64,000 nt of DNA from Hypomyces perniciosus (lineage: Eukaryota; Ascomycota; Sordariomycetes; Hypocreales; Hypocreaceae): positions 3,286,001 to 3,350,000 of the forward strand of contig SPDT01000004.1 in NCBI GenBank assembly GCA_008477525.1, read 5' to 3'. Within the stretch, counting starts at the first letter, position 1. Each line of letters opens with the position of its first letter. The position numbers and the translations under genes were made by a program. The notes below the pieces were generated by a model, which was not told the DNA's origin, searched no databases, and saw only the letters and a program-made list of their open reading frames with translations. Positions 1-11,271 of the stretch are shown here, piece by piece.

Positions 1-357
1 TTAAATAGGCTTTAATAATTTAATTACTTCGCTTTATTTAGCTATCTATCTATAAGGAATATATAGTATTAAGTTTATAATTTATACTTAATTAATTTAT
101 AAGTGTTTATTAGAATGTAAATATAAAGCTTAATCTTTAATTAAAAATAGTTTTAGCTAGAATTATATAGTTAACTGCAATAAATTATAAAAATATATAA
201 GCTTGTGTTTCTATATTTATTATTTCTTTATATAGGATAAAGTAAAAGTATTTAGTAAATTAGTCTATATTTACTAAAATACTATTATATTTAATTTCTA
301 ATCCTAGTTTAATAAATAATAGTAGTTTAATAAATAATAGTAGTTTAATAATAAAGT
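1..357 (-). mobile_element. D-family Ty3/Gypsy chromovirus fragment, integrase part
   Basis: This stretch aligns by eye with about 40,150-40,500 inside element D, for example the shared run around ctatctatctataag and the shared gtagtttaataataaagtt at its right edge. In D that segment lies in the minus-strand integrase region. The fragment starts before the window. It is interrupted at base 357 by Copia element X and resumes at 7,484. No open frame survives; the sequence is strongly AT-rich and TpA-rich, as expected after RIP. Confidence 0.75.
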
Positions 358-620
358 TGTGGCGGAGCGCGGCACAGCTATGTGGAGTATAGAGAGATAG
401 GAAACGAAGCTTGATTCTATAAAAGAGAATATGCTGTAGTGGCCTTGCTATATATACACATAGCTAACACAAAGAAGAAGCTGTATGCAGCGCTGTAAGC
501 GTCTGTACCGTCTGACACATTGCTTACGCGATGTGTATATCAGCTTGTATCTGCTTTATAAGCAGATAAGAGCTCCCTAGCGCCGATAAGCGGTAGGGCC
601 CCGGCCTACTTAACCCAATA
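358..620 (-). repeat. Element X 3' LTR
   Basis: Starts tgtggcgg and ends aacccaata, where the right copy has the canonical ...ctaaca end. It matches 7,223-7,483 with differences that are nearly all C/T or G/A transitions, and in most of them this copy has the G or C. It has therefore been mutated much less than its partner. Confidence 0.85.
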
Positions 621-872
621 TACCCCCCAGTTAATGAGGCTATTCCCAATACCTTATTAACTGCTACTCCAGCCTATCTATAGTATTGTGACTGACTAGC
701 CGCGCTCCTAGAGCCTCTTTTACTTAGTCAGAAGCTCCTTATTATAAACACGCATCGATATTCTATTATAGAGGTAAAAGGAATATAAGCGCTATAGCTA
801 TTATTGTTCTGTGATAATAGGAAGTTAAATAATAAAGCTCTTAAGTAGGTGAATCGGTCTTGAACAGCTAGA

Positions 873-1473
873 ATGGGTATATTAGCTGCCCCCCCGGCCT
901 TTATTCCTCGCTCTTTTTTTTCAGTTATCAATATTATTATCATTAATATCAACAACAATATCAACAGCAATATAGCCCCCGCTGTAAGTATCACGCTTCC
1001 GACTGATTCCCTTTGCGCTGCGTGTTTGTTAGCTGATAGCGAAATTGCAGAAGAAGAATACTTCGTCGGTGAAGCGTGGTCGTGGTCGCCCCCCGAAGGT
1101 GGCTCGTCGCGGCGTTGGTCGCTCGGCTGGCCGAGCGGCCACGCCTGTTGCTGCTCTTGCGCCGGCTCCTGCTCCTGCGCCGGCTCCTGCTCCTGCGCCG
1201 GCCGGTCCCGGCCGGTCCAGGCGTGCTGCGGCTGTTGCCGCTCTTGACGTGCGCTTGGCTGCTGTTCATAAAGCACGCCTCGCTGCTGAGGCAGCTTCAT
1301 CCTCATCTTCATCGGCTCCTCCTCCTGCTACTGCCGTCCTAGCCCCTACCCCCGTTACTGCTGCTGCTACTCCTCTTACTACTCCTGCTACTCCCCCTGC
1401 TGCTGTGCTGTTATCCCCTCTTTATAAGGGTTATCTGAAGTCGGCAATTGCCGGCAAAAGAGACTTCTCTTAG
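873..1473 (+). CDS. Antisense AT-hook, Ala/Pro-rich protein inside Copia element X (two exons, inferred)
   Basis: Function unknown. Exon 1 is ATG 873-983 (37 codons, Asn/Ile-rich). The inferred intron is 984-1,050, with donor GTAAGT, branch site CTGAT at about 1,033-1,037 and acceptor GCAG. Exon 2 is 1,051-1,473 in the same frame, giving about 177 residues. Exon 2 opens with a classic AT-hook core inside KRGRGRPPK, followed by a basic patch (ARRGVGRSAGRA), an Ala-Pro repeat, an Ala-rich segment and a Ser/Pro/Thr/Ala tail. AT-hooks bind the minor groove of AT-rich DNA, so a chromatin role is possible but only inferred. Codon third positions vary as in real coding DNA and the region is GC-rich, unlike the surrounding RIP-mutated sequence. 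It lies antisense to X, between pol and the 3' LTR. A minus-strand ORF (728-1,312) overlaps it, but its Gln/Glu repeat is the shadow of the Ala-Pro codons. The true start codon is uncertain. Confidence 0.5.
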
Positions 1474-1526
1474 TGTATTTCCGTCGCCTACTTTTAGCGG
1501 TACGCTGCTTACTTTAATAGTAATTA

Positions 1527-1545
1527 CCAATATACCCCCTAGTAA
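1527..1545 (-). other. Second polypurine-tract-like motif in element X
   Basis: The run ccaatataccccctagtaag resembles the LTR/PPT junction at 612-630 (cccaatataccccccagtt). On the element's own strand it is a purine run followed by tatattgg. It marks the boundary between the GC-rich patch and the RIP-mutated pol, so the patch is bracketed by two PPT-like motifs. Confidence 0.4.
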
Positions 1546-4500
1546 GCTTTTCTTTAATTTGCTTATATTGCTTTATTTAATTATATACTTTATAGTTATT
1601 TAATGCTTGTATTAATTGTATACTGGCTCTTTTAAGCTATAAATAAAAAGGATAACCAGGTAAGTATACTCTTTTTTTTATATACTTATAAGTTTATATA
1701 ATTAAATAGTAACTTAATATAAAAAGGTATTATACCTTTAATTTAATTTATTAAAGGAAGAGAATTTAGTTTACTTTAAAGAGGCTACTGCTTTAAGCAG
1801 CAGTAATAATAATAATAATGCCTTTCGCGCGCAAGCGCGTAAAGGCTAGAAAGCTTTTAAAGAATAGTTATTACAGTAATAGGATATACTTTTATAGCTG
1901 GCGGCCTATAGGCTAAAATTAACTAGTTTCCTGTATTTTTATATATTTTATTTTAGTAACTATATATCTATTAAGTTTAATAATACTTTAAAGTATTTAA
2001 AGTACTGCTATAGTAAAGCTTTAATAAGCTTATTAGTAGGTATAAAGTTAATAGAAAAATAAAAAACTATAAATAATCTTTTTTAGTATTTTTATTAAAG
2101 CTATATATTTTATATATTAATATAATACAGGTAAGTATTAATTTATATACTTTTTTTAATTATAAGATATATAGTTAATTAATTATTATAATTAATATTT
2201 TAATTAGCATTAAGGTTAAATTCTATCTTTTAGAAAAGGCGATATAAACCTATAGCCTTTTTTGCTATTTAAGTAAAGGTAAGCAGCTTAGCTTTTATTA
2301 TTAATATATTAATAGTGCTTTAGCGCATTATATTTTATAAGATAAGGCCTGAGAAAAGTATAATAAAATACCTTTAAAATAATCTTTAAGTATTTATATT
2401 ATTAGTAAAGGAAGTATTACTTAAAGCAGTTAAGACTTATATTTCTCCTCTCCCTTTATATTAAAGAGCTAGGAAATGCTATATATATAAATAGCAGATT
2501 AGCTGGTTAATTGCTTTAAAGTACTTTTTACTGGGGTTAATTAGAAACTGTAATAAAGCTAAGGCGCTGTAAGCTATATTAGGCCTTATTATAATAGCTG
2601 TATAAAGTACTGATTTTACTTTCTTTTAATATATTTTAATAATTGCTTTTAAAGCTGATAATATACTTTTCTAGAGCTTTATAATAGGTATTAGAATTAT
2701 AAGAAGCTATATTTCTTTGAGCTTAAATTATTTTGCAATTTTTTTAAAATAGGTTTTATAGGGAAGGTATATTTTATATTTTATATAGTTTTAAGTAATT
2801 TTAATCTTTAAAAACCATTATGCATTTCCTTTACTATAAAGCTTATATTTTGCTTTTAAAGTATTTAGTAGCTTAGTATAAAAAGCTTTAGTATTATAAT
2901 AATATATAATTAGGATATTATTTATATAAAATATAATAAAAATCTTTTAAGCTTTATTATAAAAAAGATAAGGCTTTTTAACGTTTAAGATTAACTTTTA
3001 CTGCTTTAAGGTTAAAGATAGTTTATTAAACTATAGCTTTAGTAAATCCTTTAAGCTATATAAGGCTTTTGTAAGCTTTAAATAGACATTTAGCTGCTTA
3101 AAACCTTTAGGGAGTTTATATATAACTAGTTTCGAGTTCTTATCTTTAAAGGTATTAAGAAAAGCATTTTTAATATTATACTGCTTTAACTTAAAGTTAA
3201 ATTTTACTGTAAAAGTAATAAGTATATAGAAAAAACGCGCTATTAATATAGCTATATATATACTCTCTATAGTAAAGTGCTTTTATAAATCCCTGTAGAC
3301 TATAAAGCAAGCTTTATAGCATTTTAGATTTCTGTTTTAGTTAAATTTATAAATAAAAACCTAATATATTAATAGTAGCTTTATTATTGCCTTTAAGTAT
3401 AGTATTTTTTACTAGGTTCCTTTTATATACAGAGAGTTAATTTTATTATATGCGGTTTATTTAAACCTATCTTTAAATAGGTATTTTATACACTCCTTTT
3501 AGTTTTTTAGCGATTTCGCTAAATCCTTTTAGTAAACAGTTAGTTTATTAAAAGCTATATTTTTCTAAAAGGAAGATTTTTAATCTATTACTATATTAAA
3601 AATAGTAAATATTGTTTTTGCGCTTTTTAATTTATTACTTATCGGCTTTTAGTAATTAAATAGCAGTTAATATAATATTAAATTAAAAAGCTTAGTAATT
3701 ATTAAGTATATACTAGGTTTATTATCTTTAAAAGTAGTATTTAGGGTGCGCGTTTTAGTTTTATATACTAGGAGGTATTTATTAGCTTTTTTTGCAAGTT
3801 ATTTCCTTTAAAGTTTTAAGCTTTTATAAATATTAGCTACTGCTTTACTGCTTAAAAGATTATTAGCTAGCATTTCTTTAAAAGTTTACTTTTTTTTTAT
3901 AAAAGTAAACGAGTCTTTTATATACTAGTCTGCTTCTAGCTTTAATAGACTATCCTCCTTTAATAGGTTATATACCTTTAATATATAAGGCTATTCTTCT
4001 ACTATATCCCTTTCTATAGAGAGGGGTAGGTTATTTACTAAAGCGTTGCCTAGGGTTTCTATTAGCGCGCCGGTATTATCTATAAAGATTAACTATTCTA
4101 GGGTAGCCTTTAGTGTTTAAAGACTAAAAGGTTTTTTTAGGTGCGCTAGTAGTTTACTTAAAGCGTTTATTAAGCTATCTTTAATGCTCTATATCTCTAT
4201 TACCTTTAAAAGTATACTCTCTTTTTCTATATTACCTATAAAGGTATTTTTTACTGCAGGAATATATATAAAAAAGAGTTTAAATTCCGGCTTATTTTCT
4301 TTAACCTTATTAAACAGTTTATTTAACTCGGCTATAAACAGTTTATCCGCAATCTCTTTATTACTATTAAAGAAGCTAATTTTATTAAACTGTATATTCT
4401 TTATAATAATTACCTTTATTAAGCGGGGTAATTAAATGCAATATATATTATTTATAGTATAGCTAATAAAATATCTAATTAGCCCTTTAGGCTTAGTTTT

Positions 4501-7222
4501 AAATTCTCTCTTTTTCTGGCCAGCTTTACAGTCTCTATTTAGTATATAGGCGCAGTAGCTATATATATAAAGCCTGCTTTAATCTGGCTGTAAGTCTGCG
4601 GAAGGCTCCTTTATTAAAAAGGGCGCAAAGTCGCAGAACTATTACTTTAATTTATTAATAGGTAATATTATATTAAGGCTGCGTATAAAACTTATATTAA
4701 TAATATATACTATAGCTTTTACACTTTTAGGCTATAAGTCAGTTAAGAGACTTGCAGCTTTTAGTATTTTAATTAACTTATTTATAACTTCCTAACCTGC
4801 CTATTTTAAAGCGCTGTTTGGCTTATATATATAAAAAGGGGCAAGCTTTAGGATAATACCCTTTATATTAGCTTAGATCTAAAAGCGTAATAAGCTTTTA
4901 ACTGCAATTACAGCTTTTTTATTATTTTATTTAAAAAAGTATATAGAAATATTATATTGCGTCTTTACTATACTTATAAAATTAAAAAGAGTACTAAAAA
5001 CGGTTTTTTATTCTTTATTTAATAAAGGGTATATATATAACTATATAGCGTATTCTTCTTTAAGCACTAAAAGCTAGTTATCCCTATTATAGCCTTTAAG
5101 ATGGTCTTAAAGATCTTAATACACTTTAAAGAATAGTTTTAATGCTTATCTATTAGATAGTCTGCAAGAGATAACCTATTTTGCGTATATAAAAGTATAA
5201 GCCTTATATTTTATATATATAGTTCCTTTAATGTATATATTCCTTGCATTTTTTATAAGCGCTTTAAGTGCTTTTGGGCCTAGATATCTTAATTATAAAT
5301 GCTAGAGCTGTTTAAAGTTATATTATAGTATTAAAGGATTATATATTAATCTTTTCCTGCTTTTTAATACTATATAAATGCTATAGTTTGCATTAAAAAG
5401 AATAAAAAAAGCTATTAAGCTGCTTGGTATAGTATATTTAAGGATAGGGGCAATATAGAGCAATAAGGGCTTATATTAAAGAAATAAAAGATTATACCTA
5501 TACTCTACTTTCCTTATAATAGTATTTAAACTGGCTATATTAATGTAAAGTATATTATTATACCCTATTAGCTAAATCCCTGCTTTTTAAAGCTTTAATA
5601 AAGATATAATATTAATATAAAATCCTTTAATTATAGCTATATTTAAAAGCTTAATAAGGCGCGTTATCTTTTAATATAAATTATAGAGAGTATCCTTTAA
5701 TAGATAATAACCTCTTTTAATTATTAGATAGCTAGCTTTTCCTACTTTAATATAATCCTTTTCTATATTTAAGATAAAGGAGCTAAAAATAAAGTAATTC
5801 CTGTTATTTATAAGATAAATAGTACTATATATATTAAAGAGGGTGCTTTAAAAGAGGCGGTAAAGTATATCCTATATATTAATATATATCAATATACTTA
5901 TCGAGTATACTATAAGGCTTATATTTTCTTTATTAATTAAGTTTAAGGAGATTAAAGCAGCTATAATAGTTAAGGCTATTTCTTTCTATACTAAGGCAGT
6001 AAAGTTAATACCCCTTTTATTAAGCTTTTTGCAGGTAACCTGCTATTTATCTTTTTACAGGCGCGCGTAAATCTCTGCAGCCTGTTTAAGCGTAAAAGTA
6101 TACTTCCCTTTTTTATTAGGCCTTCTAGCGAGCGCAGTATATACTTTACTACAGTTATCTAAAGGCTAAATATACCTTTTAGGTCTATAAGGGCACTCTT
6201 TATTAATAGGAGGCTTTAAGCGTATATTACTATTGCCTAATATATTATTAAAGCAGTTATTAAATATTGCATAAAAGCTATAAATATAGTTCTTTGCGTT
6301 TTTTAAAGTATTTAAAAAAAGCCATTTAAGTTAATTAAAAGAGAAGATTTTATTTATTTTACTGCTTTCGATTAATCTATTTATATAATATAAATAATAG
6401 GCAGCAAAGCTTAAGGCAAAGCGTGCTTTAATAGCTTTAAAGAAAGCTGTTTAAAAAGCTATTCCTATAACCTCTAAAAGCTTATACTTTACTGTATTTA
6501 TATAAATATACGCCTAATACATATATTATACTTTTAGCTTAATATTCTTATACTCTGCTTTATACAGTATATATTAATAGGATAAGTATACTTTTTTATA
6601 TATTATATCTTTACAAGGAGTTAGTTAATCTTTAAGCTTTTTAATAATTTAGCGAATAGTAAACTTAGCGTTAAAGTCCCTATTATTATTATAGGCTATT
6701 ATAATAGCAGTAAAGGCTAAGGCCGCGGCTTTAAGGTCTGCTAAAACTAAAGTATAAATACTAAAGTTAACTGCTTTCTAGATTTAATTTAAGATTATAT
6801 TACTAGCCTTTCTCTTCTCTTTATTTAAAGTAATATTAAACTAATACTTTTAAAGTATACTATTATAGTAAATAAAGATATTTACTATAAAGGTATTAAA
6901 ACTAAACTCTTTTATTATATACTTTTTTACTTTTATTAAAATAAATAGTTTAATAGTAGGGAAATAGTTATTTAATTAATTAAAAAGATTAAGATTAATC
7001 CTATTCTAAACTTTAGCAGTAATTATATAGTTGGTTAGAACAGTAATCTACTTAATCTACTAGACTATTAATTTTAGCTTTATAAAAGTAATATCCTTTA
7101 CGCTATTTATTATAAAAGATAGCTTTAGCAGCTTAAAGGTAAAGGTAAAGGGTATAAGGAGAGATATAATATTAAACTAGAAGTTTCTAGTAACTTTAAT
7201 AGTTATTACTTAGGCTTATAAC
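1546..7222 (-). pseudogene. Element X gag-pol relic (Copia type)
   Basis: Read on the minus strand, from high to low coordinates. The RT active site is recognisable at about 2,884-2,945 as FYINNILII, where Copia elements have YVDD (D to N fits RIP). It is followed by a stretch reading KYKLYSKGNA and WFLKIKIT, matching the family's L..Y..K..GE..FLGI segment. Upstream RT sequence (IKNAFLNTF, LPKGF, KALYSLK) lies at about 3,050-3,200. Downstream, about 2,470-2,590 reads YNIAYSALALLQFLINP, which matches the connection to RNase H. The integrase and gag parts (about 3,900-7,100) are inferred from position only. There are many in-frame stops; nothing here can be functional. Confidence 0.7.
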
Positions 7223-7483
7223 TATAGCGGAATGTAGCATAGCTATATAGAGTATAGAGAGATAGGAAATAAAGCTTGATTTTATAAAAGAGAATATACT
7301 GTAGTGGCCTCGCTATATATATATAGCTAATATAAAGAAGAAGCTGTATACAGCGCTGTAAGTGTCTGCACCGTCTAATATATTGCTTACGCGATGTGTA
7401 TATTAGCTTGTATCTGCTTTGTAAGCAGATAAGAGCTCCCTAGCGCCGATAAGCGGTAAGGCCCTGGCCTACGTAACCTAACA
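7223..7483 (-). repeat. Element X 5' LTR
   Basis: Direct repeat of 358-620. It begins tatagcgg (RIP-altered tgtggcgg) and ends ctaaca. The target-site copy aaagt follows directly at 7,484. Confidence 0.85.
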
Positions 7484-9197
7484 AAAGTTTAATAAAATTA
7501 ATTCCTATAATTAATTTAATATTAGTAAAGGTTAAAGTTTACTTTATAGCTTATATTTTAAAGGTTTTATTATTTTATATATTATACAGTAAAATATACC
7601 TTTTTATACCTTTTTTTAAGCCTTTTAAACTTATAATACTTTCATATTTATTTATAGGTTTTGTAAATGCCTTTATATTTATAAACTAAATCCTTGTAAA
7701 CTTTTATAATAATACTTTCTTAAATATTATTAAAGATTTAATTTTTTCTATTTTATTATTAAATTCTTTTATTATTAAATTTAATATTTTCCAGGAATTT
7801 ATTATTATTTTAAGTTATATAATATTCTTTAATATATTAAAGTATAGCGTTATTACTAAATACCTTATATATAGCTTAAAGCGCTATCTGTTAATAGTAT
7901 CTTTTAAGGGTTTATTTTAAGATTTGCCTAGTATATTTAATTTTTCCTTTATTATAGTTAACTTATTTCTTAAATGCGTTTACTTATTTATTTTTGGATC
8001 CTTTTTAATAAATTAAGATATAGTTAAATTCTAAGAGGTATTTTATATAATAGATTTATTTTCCAGAAAGCTATTAAATTATTGCAAAGTATATAATATT
8101 TTTAGAATCTATATATACTTTAGTTTTATAAGTTCCTTTTAATAGGTAATATCGCTATTCCTTTAATATAAAGATAATAGCAAGGAATTCCTTATTATAT
8201 ATTAAGTAATTTAGCTCTATACTATATAGGGCTTTAAAGTAAAAGGCAATAAGTTATAACCTGCTATTATTATCTAGTTAATTAAATTAAGCCTTTATAG
8301 TAAAGTTAAAGTGTCTATTTCTATTTCTATTTCTTTAAATAGGTTAAATATAATAACTATAGGTTCTTTTAAAATAAGTTATTTAAGTTTATTAAAAGCT
8401 TCCTATATTTCAGTTATTTATAGGAACTATTAGTCCCTTTCAATAAATATATAAAGAATTTATATAATATTTTTATAATCTTTAATAAGTTATTATTAAT
8501 AGTTAATAAATTTTAAAAAGCTTTAAACTTCTTTAACTATCTTTAATATAGGCTAATTTTATACTGCTTATACTTTTAATAATTTTACGTAAATTTCTTT
8601 AAAGGTAATAATATACTTTAAAAAGGTAACCTATTATATATAAAACTTATATTTCTTTAATTTAATAAGTAGTTTAATATTTTATAGTATATGCAGTACT
8701 TTATAAATATATGCCTTATACTCTTTCAAGGTATTTAAGAAAATTAAAATATTATTTAAGTAAACAACTATAAAGATATTAAAATACTCCTTTAAGATAC
8801 TATTAATTATTTTTTAAAATATTGCAAAGGTATTAATAAAGTTAATAGGTATAACTAGGTATTTAAATAAACTATACTTAGTTTAAAAGGCAGTTATTTA
8901 TTTATATCCTTCTTTAATTTAAATAAGGTTATAAGCGCCTTTAAAATTAAGCGCTATAAACTATTTTTTCCTATATAGCCTATTTTATAGTTTTATAATT
9001 AATAGTAGCGGTATTTTATCTTTAATAATAGCTTTATTTAGTTATTAATAGTTAATAATTAATTATAATTCCCCCCCCTTTTTTAATATAAATATAATAA
9101 AGTAGCTGGCTTTTAATAAAGAAGGTTAAATATACCTTTTAGCTAATATATTATTTAAATAAGTAGATAAGGATTTAAGATTCTTTTTATTTAAATT
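7484..9197 (-). pseudogene. D-family Gypsy relic: integrase to RT, interrupted by elements X and A
   Basis: This continues the fragment at 1-357 after element X. It matches 40,490 to about 42,210 in element D along its whole length. On the minus strand about 8,743-8,775 reads IVVYLNNILIF, an RT active site with YLDD altered to YLNN; D has YLDN at the same place. RNase H and integrase sequence lies at lower coordinates. The D-like match stops at 9,197, within ttatttaaatt, where the LTR of element A begins. The expected 5' remainder of this copy (protease, gag, LTR) is not found on the far side of A. Confidence 0.75.
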
Positions 9198-9777
9198 TGT
9201 TAAAATAACAAGGTTATACTGAACCTTATTTATATGTAGCTTCTAGGAAGCTGCATATAACGCAGTAATAAGGAAACAACTAAGAGTCTAGTTAGGTTAA
9301 CAATAGATAAACAATTGAATTGTAACTAATCTAATAGCTGAAAAGCTATAGGATATCTAGTATATGTACGGCTATTTGTAGAAGTGATTATAGAACAATA
9401 CTTTGTCTTCTATAATAGTCCTCCGACTTAACAATAGGCGTGCGGCGGCAGAATTGGGGTCGTGGCCGCATTCCTATTTTCCGCAAAATTCATTTGTATA
9501 GGAAATCGGCCAAATCGACTCACGGCCATACAAACAGGAAACCATTTTGGTCAGATTTTTTACAATAGCCATTATAGCCATTAAATTAAGTCTAAAGTAG
9601 GCGGGGTAGCTGATCCTAGCTCAATTGTTATCGTTAAAGATAACAGAAATTTCCTAACTTACACCAAAATTCCTCCAGAACTCAGTCCTAGTATCGGGCC
9701 TAATTCCAGGTCTAGCCAGAATAGGAAGGTTACCCAAATACACTTAAATCCTTACTTTTTAGCCCTCCTTTTTATTA
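9198..9777 (-). repeat. Element A 3' LTR (580 bp)
   Basis: Begins tgttaaaataacaagg and ends at about tttttatta. It matches the solo LTR at 46,755-47,335, which ends tttttaaca; most differences are transitions, with this copy the more mutated. The flanking ctccctttaaa (9,778-9,788) is the complement of a polypurine tract, so this is the 3' LTR of the minus-strand Copia element that follows. Confidence 0.75.
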
Positions 9778-11003
9778 CTCCCTTTAAAATAAATACTATC
9801 CTATATAACTTTAAAGTAAATATAGGATCTAGATATAGGAAAGTAACTAGAATATAAAAATAAAAAGGATAGCTAATATAGCTAATATAGCTAAAAATAA
9901 CTAAAATAATAAAAATAGCTAATAGCTATAAAATAGCTAATAGCTATAAGAAGGGTAAGAACTTGAGGTATATACCTTAAATAAAAGCTTAAGATTAAAG
10001 AGACTTATAAAGTTCTTTAACTTTAGACCTAGAAAAGGCTTAGTAAGCCTATCAGTAACCATTTTACTAGTTTCCAGATAGCTGACTGTAATAATGCTAT
10101 TCTTAGCCTATTCCCTTATATAATTAAACCATAATAGAGTATATTTTGTTTGATTATAAAGGGTAGGGTTATTTAAGGTAGAAATAGCACCTTTATTATT
10201 ATTAAATAGAGAGATTGGCTGTTTAATTGGTTAATCTACCTCTTTATATAGGCCAATAAGCCACTAAATCTCTTTAATAGCTTTTATAAAAGCTATAAAC
10301 TCTGCTTTTAGTATAGAAAGACAAATAATTAAGCCCCTTTTTAATTTCCAGCTAATTAGCCTATTAGCAACTATAATAATATAGCTATAAATCAATTTAC
10401 TTAATTCTTTATCCCTAGTAAAATTACTATTGCAATAACTAATAGGTATAGGATAAGATTTTCTAATATATTAAATAGCTAGATCCTAGGTACTATTTAA
10501 ATACTATAATAGGTTATAGGCTGCATTTAAGTACTCTTTATAAAGGCCTTAAAATTATCTAGCTAGCTATTAGACTAGAAAGCTAGTATTTATTTAATTA
10601 TAAATTGTTAAGTAGATAATAGTATTAATAATAGCTTAAAAAAGCTTGGTATTAGCTTTATCTAGTTTAGTTATAGTTTTATTAGCTAGAATAAAAGGCT
10701 GTAGGGGTAATTGGATAAACTTAGAGTTTTAAAGGTTAAAAAACTCTATAGCTTTAGTAATATACTATTTCTAAAAAAGCTAAAAAAGGCCTCTTTTCTA
10801 TCCCTAACTATCTAAACCCCTAAAAAGAAAGAGGCAAGGCCTTTATCTTCTATAGTATAGACTTTATTAAAAGCTAGCTTTAGCTAAGCTATAGCTTTTT
10901 TATTTAATCCAATAAAAAGACAGTTATCTATATAAATAATAATAAAAATACTGTTATTAAGATTATAAAAAATAGCTAAGTTAAAAATTAATAGATTATA
11001 TCC
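9778..11003 (-). pseudogene. Element A pol, 3' part: RNase H and RT active site
   Basis: On the minus strand about 10,230-10,380 reads LISWKLKRG, then LKAEFIAFIKAIKEI and WLIGLYKEVD. This is the Copia RNase H block (SWKSKRQ...STEAEY.A...A.KE..WL..L). At about 10,915-10,945 the RT active site reads IIIYIDNCLFIG (family YVDD..I.G, one Asp changed). The RT is cut at 11,003 by element B, and the codons upstream of the cut lie at 23,552 onward. Many in-frame stops are present. Confidence 0.8.
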
Positions 11004-11271
11004 TGTTACGGGTTAGACCTAATTAGGAAGGACCTCAGCTATACTAAGCCCAGCACCACAATTCCCTATATCTCCCAGACCAGCTAATGCAGATATATAT
11101 ATATTGGGCACTGCGTATAAGCCCTAGGCCTATACGTATATATACCACTGCTCTATAGATTGATATATATAGCTAGATAGCTCCCCTTTCTATTCTCTCG
11201 CTCTTTAGCTTTAAATAAACAATTCTATAGTGCCCTATTATTAGCTACTATAATAGGCTACGCTTATTATA
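11004..11271 (+). repeat. Element B 5' LTR (268 bp)
   Basis: Begins tgttacggg and ends cttattata (RIP-altered ...cctattaca). It matches 23,288-23,551 and the reverse-strand copy 48,174-48,441. Confidence 0.85.

Larger units (their letters stand above)
358..7483 (-). mobile_element. Element X: full-length Ty1/Copia LTR retrotransposon
   Basis: Two LTRs (358-620 and 7,223-7,483) in direct orientation flank a Copia-type pol read on the minus strand. The 5-bp direct repeat aaagt sits at 353-357 and again at 7,484-7,488, which is a target-site duplication. A pyrimidine run (taccccccag, 621-630) follows the left LTR and is the complement of a polypurine tract, so the left LTR is the 3' LTR. The element is inserted in the integrase region of a D-family Gypsy copy. 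Almost all of the interior is RIP-mutated, but 358 to about 1,500 is much richer in GC and holds an antisense ORF. Confidence 0.85.

Noticed and set aside
728..1312. Minus-strand 194-codon ORF with Gln/Glu repeats and a hydrophobic segment in element X
   Set aside because: The repeats are the antisense reading of Ala-Pro codons of the plus-strand exon, and the hydrophobic part comes from AT-rich simple sequence. The plus-strand reading has an AT-hook, codon variation and splice signals.
1076..1342. Plus-strand Leu/Arg-rich 88-codon ORF
   Set aside because: Shadow of the AT-hook exon in another frame.
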